IMG/VR virus record: IMGVR_UViG_3300030503_000204
Coordinates: 1 to 24,719 of that record
Source of the DNA: a virus
Direction: 5' to 3' (one strand)
DNA length: 24,719 bases
In this document: in pieces, positions 1 to 6,223 of the stretch
Position numbering within the stretch: the first letter of the stretch is position 1
How the letters are laid out: each line of letters opens with the position of its first letter
The notes under the pieces: generated by a model
The model's input: the letters and a program-made list of their open reading frames with translations, nothing else
The model's database searches: none
Told to the model about the DNA's origin: nothing
Position numbers and translations under genes: made by a program

Positions 1-450
1 CCCAGTGGCCGGCGCCTGACGTACTGGACGCCCTCGATCGCTACCGAGGTCGATGTCAATCCGGTCGACGGGCATGTGAGCGAGCGCTCGTACGTTGTCT
101 ACTGGACCGCGCGCGGCAAGTTCTGGCGCTGCGAGAAGAGCTGGCCTGGGCTGTTCGTGGAGAACATCGTCCAGGCCATTGCCAATGATGTGATGCGCTG
201 GAGCGCGGTCGCGGTTCACAAAGACACGTTGAGAGTGCCTGCGGTGAGGGAATATCTGCTGACGCTTACCGAGTGGGAGCGTACAGCGCTGGCGATGGAT
301 GTGCACGATGAGCTGGCGCTTGACGTGCCGGTTGGTTCATACCCGCTTGAGCGGTTGGAGGCACAGTGCGTGAAGGGTTTTTGGTGGTCCAAGGGTCTGC
401 CGTTGGCGGTGGACGGCTGGAAAAATTTCCGCTACGGGAAGAGAGGATAA
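1..450 (+). CDS. Family A DNA polymerase, C-terminal fragment (5' end outside window)
   Basis: The reading frame is open from base 1, so this is the 3' end of a larger gene, not a 124-aa gene starting at the in-frame GTG at 76. The visible 149 codons match the palm/fingers end of phage PolI-type polymerases. PSGRRLTYW lies at the left edge, followed by ENIVQAIANDV (the helix before motif C) at about nt 160-192. The motif C sequence VHDEL sits at nt 301-315, with its Asp and Glu expected to bind catalytic metal. The tail WWSKGLPLAVDG...YGK resembles the usual family A phage C-terminus. Inferred role: replicative phage DNA polymerase. The VRR-NUC and helicase genes just downstream support a replication operon. 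The GTG at 76 lacks a convincing ribosome binding site. Identity is judged from remembered motifs, not a search. Confidence 0.88.
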   Translation, partial: PSGRRLTYWTPSIATEVDVNPVDGHVSERSYVVYWTARGKFWRCEKSWPGLFVENIVQAIANDVMRWSAVAVHKDTLRVPAVREYLLTLTEWERTALAMDVHDELALDVPVGSYPLERLEAQCVKGFWWSKGLPLAVDGWKNFRYGKRG

Positions 451-452
451 CC

Positions 453-656
453 ATGTCCACAGTTCACAAAGTCGTCACGACGCTCAGCACAGTGAGCGTG
501 ACGCGCATCGACGACGCGGAGTTCGTCCTCACCGGTGGCCTGGATGGTCAGGTCTACATCGGCACCTTTGTCGATGAACGTCTTGCGGAAGGGTTCGTGC
601 ACGCCGCGCAGGAGTACCCGGACGCGACAATTCGCGGCACGCGGATGTACCCGTAG
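453..656 (+). CDS. Hypothetical protein, 67 aa
   Basis: This small ORF begins at ATG 453, two bases after the polymerase stop, with GAGAGG at 441-446 as ribosome binding site. An upstream in-frame start at 366 would overlap the polymerase by 85 nt and is not preferred. The protein is small and soluble, with no membrane segment or cysteine motif. It is mostly beta-prone in the first two thirds (LTGGLDGQVYIGTF) with a short helix after that. I do not recognise a family. It abuts the nuclease gene (TAG at 654-656, ATG at 657), so it is probably co-translated with the replication proteins. Confidence 0.7.
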   Translation: MSTVHKVVTTLSTVSVTRIDDAEFVLTGGLDGQVYIGTFVDERLAEGFVHAAQEYPDATIRGTRMYP

Positions 657-953
657 ATGCTCGAATCCAAAGTCGAACGCGCACTCGTGAAGTGCGTAGA
701 GGCCGTCGGCGGGATGTGCGAGAAGCACGTCTCTCCGGGGCGCATTGGGGTACCAGATCGTCTCGTGACGTGGCCTGACGGCACGATGCAGCTGGTGGAG
801 ACGAAGCGCCCTGACGGGGACTTACGCGTCCCCCAGCGGCGTGATCATATCCGCCGCGCGAAGAAGATGGTCGTGGTCCGCATGGTGTACACGATCGAGC
901 AGGCGCGGAACTATGTGGAGGCTGAGGCCTCGCACTGGATTGAATTCAACTGA
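657..953 (+). CDS. VRR-NUC domain nuclease, 98 aa
   Basis: This is a stand-alone VRR-NUC nuclease of the PD-(D/E)XK superfamily, the size usual for phage members. The catalytic signature is visible: GVPDR with Asp34, ETK with Glu48 and Lys50 after the WPDG turn, and Gln60 in the segment that follows. In this family these residues bind divalent metal and cut DNA, often branched or junction-like structures. The gene starts immediately after the preceding stop and its TGA overlaps the helicase ATG by one base (953). Phages often pair a VRR-NUC with a SNF2-type helicase, so a role in recombination or processing of replication intermediates is inferred. Confidence 0.9.
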   Translation: MLESKVERALVKCVEAVGGMCEKHVSPGRIGVPDRLVTWPDGTMQLVETKRPDGDLRVPQRRDHIRRAKKMVVVRMVYTIEQARNYVEAEASHWIEFN

Positions 954-2326
954 TGCTCTACGTCCCGAAGCCTCACCAGGACCTGATCAGAGACTTCACC
1001 CTCGACGTACCGCGTGGCAAGGTCGCGGTGGACATGGGGCTCGGCAAGACCGCCGGGCTCCTCTCGGCCGCGGATCTGCAGAGGTTGGGTGGTGCGAACC
1101 TATTCCCGATCCTAGTGCCGGCACCTAAGCGTGTCGCGCGCAGCGTGTGGCCGGCGGAGGTTGAGAAGTGGGACCAGTTCAAGGGTTTCAAGGTCGAGAA
1201 GATCCTGGGCACCGCTGCACAGCGTGAGAAGGCATTGAGGCGGCCCGTCGCGGACATCTACACGATCAACTACGACAATATCCCGTGGTTGATGGAGACA
1301 CTCGGTGAACGAAAGTGGCCGTTCAAATGGGTCATCGCAGATGAGTCCACCCGACTTAAGGGTTTTAGGCTGCACGGCGGAGGAGTACGCGCAAAGGCAC
1401 TTGCTCAGATTGCTCACCTTACTAGCCACTGGCACAATCTCACAGGGACAATTGCTCCAAACGGTCTTGTCGACCTATGGGGACAGTATTGGTTCCTCGA
1501 CTTCGGACAGCGACTCGGACGCACTTTCACTCAGTTCCTCGATCGCTGGTTTTTCGTCAATGATTACACGCATGAGATCACTCCCAAGCCCGGAGCCGCC
1601 GAGGAGATCTACGCTGCAATCGCAGATATCACGCTACTGCTTCGGGCAGAGGACTGGCTCGACATTGAGGAAGATCTCGAAATCCCGGTCGAGATAGATC
1701 TGCCGGCGCCGGTACGCGCGCAGTACGATCGGATGGAGAAGGATTTCTACACTGAGGTGGGCGAGGGCGTTGAGATCGACGCGCTGTCCGCGGCCTCCAA
1801 GTCCTCGAAGCTCCTGCAGATGTGCTCGGGGTCGGTGTATGACGACAACGAGGTCGCGCACTGGGTGCACGATGAGAAGATCCCGGCGCTGGAGAACATT
1901 GCCGAGGAGACAGGCGAGCCACTCCTGGTGCCGATCTGGTGGCAGTTCGATACGCCCCGGATCCTGAAGCACTTCTCCGGGGCCCGGGTGCTCAAAACCC
2001 AGAGGGACGAGGACGATTGGAACGCCGGTAAGATCCAAATGGGCCTGATTCACCCGCAGTCAGGGGGCCATGGATTGAACTTGCAATATGGGGGGAGGAA
2101 CGTGGTATTCTTCTCCCAAACCTGGGACATGGAGCTTCGTACCCAGGTACTGCAGCGCGTCGGGGCGGCCCGGCAGATACAGGCGGGATTTAAGCGAGTG
2201 GTACGCGTCTTCGACATCATGGTACGAGACTCAATGGACGGCGTCGCTCGGGATCGAATCAGAACCAAATGTTCGGTGCAAGACGCCCTGCGCGCCGCCC
2301 GAGCCAGGAGGTCGACGAGTGGCTAA
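953..2326 (+). CDS. SNF2-like superfamily 2 helicase/ATPase, 457 aa
   Basis: A phage-type DEAD/SNF2-like ATPase containing both RecA lobes. In order: KPHQ near the N-terminus, Walker A GLGKT at residues 29-33, the Walker B-like box ADEST with Asp130-Glu131, and motif III-like LTGTIAPNGL at about residue 165. Motif V-like GGHGLNLQ follows near the C-terminus. Motif VI is LQRVGAARQIQ, where the canonical form is closer to QaxxRxxRxGQ, so two residues appear inserted before the arginine. It probably acts on DNA during replication or recombination with the upstream VRR-NUC and polymerase. It is shorter than cellular SNF2 remodelers, as phage versions usually are. Its 3' end overlaps the next gene's GTG start by 8 nt. 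Confidence 0.9.
   Translation: MLYVPKPHQDLIRDFTLDVPRGKVAVDMGLGKTAGLLSAADLQRLGGANLFPILVPAPKRVARSVWPAEVEKWDQFKGFKVEKILGTAAQREKALRRPVADIYTINYDNIPWLMETLGERKWPFKWVIADESTRLKGFRLHGGGVRAKALAQIAHLTSHWHNLTGTIAPNGLVDLWGQYWFLDFGQRLGRTFTQFLDRWFFVNDYTHEITPKPGAAEEIYAAIADITLLLRAEDWLDIEEDLEIPVEIDLPAPVRAQYDRMEKDFYTEVGEGVEIDALSAASKSSKLLQMCSGSVYDDNEVAHWVHDEKIPALENIAEETGEPLLVPIWWQFDTPRILKHFSGARVLKTQRDEDDWNAGKIQMGLIHPQSGGHGLNLQYGGRNVVFFSQTWDMELRTQVLQRVGAARQIQAGFKRVVRVFDIMVRDSMDGVARDRIRTKCSVQDALRAARARRSTSG
2306..2311 (+). promoter_or_regulatory. Strong ribosome binding site AGGAGG that fixes a GTG start at 2319
   Basis: AGGAGG lies inside the end of the helicase gene, seven bases before GTG 2319. It supports that GTG as the start of the next gene over the longer in-frame extension to 2088, which has no comparable site and would overlap the helicase by more than 230 nt. 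An ATG at 2340 in the same frame is a weaker alternative. Confidence 0.8.
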
Positions 2327-4064
2327 CAAACTAGTAACCATGAAAGAGGCGGTAAAACTCCTCACCAAAGGCGACTCTCGCCCGAAATGCCCCAAGTGCG
2401 GCAAGGGTATGACTATCGGGCAGAAGGCCCAGAGCGGCAGGCAGAGGTGGGAGTGCGTGACCGGCAAAGTCTACTGCTACTCCACCACCAATCCTCAAGA
2501 CGGCGTTGTGCGGGGCCAGGACGGCACCCAGATCCGCACCACCCCGAAGGTGTACAAGCGCTCACTGAGCGGCTCCAAAATCTTCGTCATCACCGCGGCA
2601 CAGAACGCGACCCCGATGCACGACGCCTTCGTCGAGAACCTCAAGAAGTATTGCGAGCACCGTGACGCGGAGCTGCTGATCGTCCCGATCCGCTATAAGA
2701 ACGCGACCTCAGTATGGACCGACAGCCAGCGCAATGCGGACTGGTGGCTGGACGCACCGGCGCCCCCGTACGATCTGCGCGAGGATAAGTACCGCAAGCT
2801 GTCGTTGGCCAAGTACGAGGCGAAGGTCTACCCAAACCGTAAGTATCTGTGGAATGTCAGGCGTCGTTTAAATGAGAACCTGATCCTGTGCGCGGATGTG
2901 AAGACGCAGCCGACCGCGGTCTCGCCTCTTGCCGGCTGGGAGCCGATCACGCACGGCGAATCGATGATCCTGGCGCACACGAAGGTGCAGCTGCGCACGG
3001 TGGCGACGCCCCAGGGCCGCCTACCGAAGATCATGACCACCACCGGCGCGTGCACGCTGCCGAACTACACCGACACGGCGACCGGTAAGCGCGGCGAGTT
3101 CCACCATACGCTCGGCGCGGTGGTGGTCGAGATTCGCGGCAAGACCTTTCACATGAGGCAGATCAATGCCGAGAAGTCGACCGGTGCCTTTTACGAGGCT
3201 CACAGTGGAGATGTCTGGTACTACGGCGCGGACTGGAGCGGGGGCGCCCCGGTTTGTGTTGATGGAGAAGACTCCGCAATGCGCCCTCTATATCTTGAGA
3301 TGGGAGACACCCACATCCGAGGTATCGATCCTGCGGTCGAGCGCGCGACTTTCCAGGAAATCATCCCGCAACTGAGGCCGCGGGTCCTGGGATGGAACGA
3401 CGTGCTGGACGGCCAGAGCGTCAATCATTGGACCGAGCAGAATCCTTTCGTTTCCACGGCGCTGTCGTACAGCCGTCTGGACAACGTCGAGGAGGAGGTG
3501 CAGGAGAGCTTCCGATTCATCACCGAGCGCCTGGACGGCGTCGACAGCGTCATCATCAAGCCCTCCAACCACCACGACTGGCTGATGAAGTGGCTGAAGT
3601 TCACGGATTGGAAGAAGATCGGCCCGAAGAACCGCGCTTTCTACCTGGACAGCGCGAGCGCCATGGTCAAGAAGGCCTCCACGATGCATCCGGATGATGC
3701 CGAGCGGCTCGACGCGTACATCGAGTTCGCCAAGCTCCACTTCGTCAACGACTCACGCGTGAAGGTGCTCGACTATGATGAATCGTATAAGGTCGCTGAT
3801 ATCGAGGTGGGCATGCATGGTCACCTCGGGCCCAATGGAAGTAGGGGCACCGTCGCCAATTACTCCAAGCTCGGCGTTAAGACCATCGCTGGCGACTGTC
3901 ACGCCCCAGGCATCATGGGTGGGGCGTGGCGCGCTGGTACATCGACACTTCTCAAGCGCGGCTACAACCGCGGCCCGTCGGGCTGGCTGAACACGCATGT
4001 GCTGGTGTACGCCAACGGGAAGCGCACCATGATCAACGTCATCAACGGGAGCTGGAGGCTCTAG
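2319..4064 (+). CDS. Zinc-ribbon protein with metallophosphatase-like motifs, 581 aa
   Basis: The start is GTG 2319, behind a perfect AGGAGG. The N-terminus carries a likely zinc site: Cys24 and Cys27 (CPKC), then Cys46 and Cys53. A beta-rich middle region follows. The last 230 residues show a series resembling calcineurin-like metallophosphoesterases: an Asp-rich WNDVLDG near residue 360, SNHHDW (like GNHD) near 415, GMHGH near 500, and GDCHAP (like GHTHxP) near 525. The end, RGPSGWLNTHVLVYANGKR, looks well conserved. Size and layout remind me of the T5 A1 protein family, which is needed for second-step DNA transfer and host DNA degradation, but that is memory-based. It may instead be a nuclease or phosphatase of other function. 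Position after the helicase suggests an early gene. Confidence 0.55.
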   Translation: MANKLVTMKEAVKLLTKGDSRPKCPKCGKGMTIGQKAQSGRQRWECVTGKVYCYSTTNPQDGVVRGQDGTQIRTTPKVYKRSLSGSKIFVITAAQNATPMHDAFVENLKKYCEHRDAELLIVPIRYKNATSVWTDSQRNADWWLDAPAPPYDLREDKYRKLSLAKYEAKVYPNRKYLWNVRRRLNENLILCADVKTQPTAVSPLAGWEPITHGESMILAHTKVQLRTVATPQGRLPKIMTTTGACTLPNYTDTATGKRGEFHHTLGAVVVEIRGKTFHMRQINAEKSTGAFYEAHSGDVWYYGADWSGGAPVCVDGEDSAMRPLYLEMGDTHIRGIDPAVERATFQEIIPQLRPRVLGWNDVLDGQSVNHWTEQNPFVSTALSYSRLDNVEEEVQESFRFITERLDGVDSVIIKPSNHHDWLMKWLKFTDWKKIGPKNRAFYLDSASAMVKKASTMHPDDAERLDAYIEFAKLHFVNDSRVKVLDYDESYKVADIEVGMHGHLGPNGSRGTVANYSKLGVKTIAGDCHAPGIMGGAWRAGTSTLLKRGYNRGPSGWLNTHVLVYANGKRTMINVINGSWRL

Positions 4065-4066
4065 TC

Positions 4067-4525
4067 ATGAAGTACCCGGACCTGATCATAGGGCCGAAGG
4101 AAAACCCACAGACCCACCGCTGGCATTTGTGGGTGCCGCAGTGGCTCTATCGGCGCGGGTGGCGATTGAACCTGCATCGTTGGTTCAAGAGCGATGACGA
4201 TCGAGCACTGCATGACCACCGAGGCGACAGCTGGACGGTCGTGCTGTGGGGTGGCTACTACGAAGTCACCTCGCACGCCTGGGAGCCGCCGAAGCGCCGC
4301 TGGTGCGGTCCGGGTTCCGTCGTGTTCCGTCGCGGCGAGATGCCGCACCGGATCGAGCTGAGGGAGGGCCACGGTGCAGTATGGTCACTATGGTTCCGTG
4401 CACCGTTTCGCCGCGAGTGGGGCTTCTGGTGTCCAAAGGGCTGGACGAAGTGGCAGGAATATTTGGCCGAGTCCGACTACAGCAAGCCGGGTTCCGTATC
4501 AATTCGAGGGAGAGGATGTGAATGA
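4067..4525 (+). CDS. Cupin-fold protein, 152 aa
   Basis: The start is ATG 4067, with GGAGG at 4054-4058; a longer extension to 3926 would overlap the previous gene by 139 nt. The protein is rich in Trp and Arg and has a single-cupin pattern. The metal-binding segment is HDHRGD (His49, His51), followed by SWTVVLWGGYYEV strands, a PGSVVFRRGEMPHRIEL second motif with His94, and a closing WSLWFRAP strand. Such phage cupins bind a metal and may be dioxygenases, isomerases or just binding proteins; the substrate cannot be told. It ends in an ATGA overlap (4522-4525) with the next gene. An N-terminal basic, aromatic patch (WLYRRGWRLNLHRW) is a possible nucleic-acid contact, which is a guess. Confidence 0.75.
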   Translation: MKYPDLIIGPKENPQTHRWHLWVPQWLYRRGWRLNLHRWFKSDDDRALHDHRGDSWTVVLWGGYYEVTSHAWEPPKRRWCGPGSVVFRRGEMPHRIELREGHGAVWSLWFRAPFRREWGFWCPKGWTKWQEYLAESDYSKPGSVSIRGRGCE

Positions 4526-5070
4526 CTACCGAAACTGAAAGTATTTTGCAGGAAGCCCAACGTCTCACGCACGGCGACCGCGCCAAAGACTACGGCCACC
4601 CGCTGGATGATTACACGCGCACCGCGGCGCTCGTCTCGGCGCTGCTGGCGCACAAGCTGAGCGAACCGATCAGCCCTCACGAAATGGCGATGGCTATGAT
4701 CTGCGTGAAGCTCTCGCGGCAGGTGAATCACCCGAAGCGCGACAACATGACCGATGCCGCAGGCTATGCCTGGGTATCGCAGGAGTGCGTCGACGAAGCC
4801 GCACGCCGCGCGCCACTGGAGTCCCGCGGTCCGATCCTCGGCCAGGATTTCCCCAAATTCCCGACCGTGTACTCGCAGACCCCGGGTCCGTTTCAAAGCT
4901 CCGATCAGTGGCCGCCCGCCACTGAGGTCGATGCCTGGGAGTATGTTTGCTTCCGTGAAGGTTGCCCGGGACATAAAGTAAGTGGTGGCCACTGTATGAA
5001 CAGCAATCCGGCGCTGGAGAGCGCAGTGGATGGACGCGACTATGGCTTCCGCAGGAAGGCCATCCCGTGA
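4522..5070 (+). CDS. DUF6378-like phage protein with Cys-rich tail, 182 aa
   Basis: ATG 4522 overlaps the cupin stop (ATGA), with GAGGGAGAGG just upstream. The first ~95 residues match the DUF6378 pattern common in phages: ILQEAQRLTHGDRAKDYGHP, a helical middle ending in MICVKLSRQ, and a closing HPKRDNMTDAAGYA. The all-helical layout with conserved E, K, R and D residues resembles MazG/dUTPase-type NTP pyrophosphohydrolases, so nucleotide-pool hydrolysis is a reasonable but unproven role. The C-terminal ~85 residues are unlike the usual short family members. They contain CFREGCPGHKVSGGHC, a possible small zinc site. The gene overlaps the next by GTGA at 5067-5070. Confidence 0.72.
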   Translation: MTTETESILQEAQRLTHGDRAKDYGHPLDDYTRTAALVSALLAHKLSEPISPHEMAMAMICVKLSRQVNHPKRDNMTDAAGYAWVSQECVDEAARRAPLESRGPILGQDFPKFPTVYSQTPGPFQSSDQWPPATEVDAWEYVCFREGCPGHKVSGGHCMNSNPALESAVDGRDYGFRRKAIP

Positions 5071-5507
5071 CCGTCATCGCGGTGCGCAGTGGAATCATCG
5101 CCGCGGACTCGCGAGAGACCTGGGGTGATGACACGCACAGCCAATGCGAGAAGCTCTTCCGCAAGAAGATCGGGCGCCGCGATCATATCATCGGCACCGC
5201 GGGTGGCTCGTATTCGGGGATGGTGTTTCTGGATTGGTACGGCTCGGGGAAGGAGCCGCCTGAGTCTCTGACTCAATTGGACCTCGAAGAGGATTTCGAG
5301 GTGCTGGTGTGGGACGGTCGCAAGCTCTTCACCGCGAACCATCTGTGCCGGCTCGTGCCGGCACTGGGCCGATTCTATGCGATCGGTTCAGGAAGGAAGG
5401 GCGCGATGACCGCCATGCATCTGGGGGCCAGCGCGCAGGAGGCGTGCGCAGTGACATGCAAAGTTGATGTCAGCTGCGGACTACCCATCACCTGGATGAA
5501 GCTCTAG
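5067..5507 (+). CDS. HslV/proteasome-like Ntn hydrolase, 146 aa
   Basis: The start is GTG 5067, overlapping the upstream TGA, with AGGAAGG at 5053-5059. The N-terminus MTVIAVRSGIIAADSR fits the proteasome/HslV fold. Thr2 would become the N-terminal nucleophile after Met removal, Asp14 matches the conserved Asp, and Lys29 in CEKLF matches the Lys33 position of HslV. GTAGG follows, as in HslV. The C-terminal AIGSG...GASAQEAC...CGLP also follows the family. At 146 aa it is shorter than HslV (about 175). Phage homologues exist, but their substrates are largely unknown; it could be a peptidase or amidohydrolase. It is the last gene of the operon, and its TAG shares CTAG with the opposing gene. Confidence 0.8.
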   Translation: MTVIAVRSGIIAADSRETWGDDTHSQCEKLFRKKIGRRDHIIGTAGGSYSGMVFLDWYGSGKEPPESLTQLDLEEDFEVLVWDGRKLFTANHLCRLVPALGRFYAIGSGRKGAMTAMHLGASAQEACAVTCKVDVSCGLPITWMKL

Positions 5508-5541
5508 TGCTCCAGGATCCCATTCACCGGGTAGGTGATGG
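5485..5541. other. Convergent operon junction with 9-bp inverted repeat
   Basis: The two opposing operons meet with no intergenic DNA: CTAG at 5504-5507 reads TAG on both strands. A perfect 9-bp inverted repeat flanks it, CCATCACCT at 5485-5493 and AGGTGATGG at 5533-5541, with a nested CCTGG/CCAGG pair at 5491-5495 and 5512-5516. There is no T-run and the outer loop is 39 nt. It may be a weak bidirectional terminator or chance within coding sequence. Confidence 0.3.
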
Positions 5542-6223
5542 TGAAGCCGACCGGGAATCCCTTGGAGCCCCCGATGGTCCAAGACGCCGCACCCGTGACG
5601 GGGTTCGCCTGGAAGGTCATGGTCTGGTTGAACCCCTGCTGGGCGACTGCAGTGATGTAGGCTGAGTTATTCTCGGCCGGGATCGAGTGGAACGTGTCAC
5701 CTCCGGCCACCATCGTCGGCCAACCACTGCCCGTCAGATTGTTCATGAACAGATTCGTCGTGGCAGAGGTGATCAGGCCCGACGACACCTGCAGCGTGCA
5801 CACGGTGCCGCCGTTTGAGAGCCAGTACGCATAGCTGACGGTGGTCGTGTTCGTGCCATCACTCAAGGTGGCCGTGCCACTGCCGGTGGCGCCCGTGAGG
5901 GCCGCGATCGAGGCACCCACTACGTACGGGTCGACATTCTCTAGCAGCTGCCCTGAGCTGTTGTAGAGCTGCACACGGTAGGTGATCGACGGGTTGAGGT
6001 AAATCGGATTGAACCGGCCGTTAGCATCTGCCGTACAGCTGGGCTGAGCCTGCCCTGGCGTCTGTGAAAGAGGGGTCGACAGCAGGCCATCCGCATACAC
6101 CTGCTGGGGTACCAGACCCCCGGTATTGTAGAACAGGTAGTAGGCGCCGGGCATGGGGTCACCGGTGGCGCTCAACGGCTTCGCCTGCGGATCATCAAAC
6201 AACATTCCAGAAGCTGCGGCCAT
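5504..6223 (-). CDS. Tail fibre-like protein with head-binding-type N-terminus, 239 aa
   Basis: The start at 6223 directly follows the previous gene's stop, with GGAG seven bases before the ATG. The N-terminal half has the pattern seen at the start of many podovirus fibres and spikes: MPGAYYLFYNTGG, VYADGLLSTPL, DANGRFNPIYL, then YRVQLYNSSGQLLENVDPY. These strands usually anchor fibres to the tail. The rest is Gly/Thr/Ser-rich and beta-prone, without a recognisable enzyme domain, ending in GFTITYPVNGILEH. It is shorter than a normal fibre, so it may be a base subunit to which another protein attaches, or a short receptor-binding protein. It is the last gene of the late operon, far from the main tailspike. 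Confidence 0.65.
   Translation of the reverse strand: MAAASGMLFDDPQAKPLSATGDPMPGAYYLFYNTGGLVPQQVYADGLLSTPLSQTPGQAQPSCTADANGRFNPIYLNPSITYRVQLYNSSGQLLENVDPYVVGASIAALTGATGSGTATLSDGTNTTTVSYAYWLSNGGTVCTLQVSSGLITSATTNLFMNNLTGSGWPTMVAGGDTFHSIPAENNSAYITAVAQQGFNQTMTFQANPVTGAASWTIGGSKGFPVGFTITYPVNGILEH

Noticed and set aside
2088-2318. 5' extension of the zinc-ribbon gene into the helicase
   Set aside because: It overlaps the helicase by over 200 nt and lacks a ribosome binding site, while GTG 2319 has a perfect AGGAGG.
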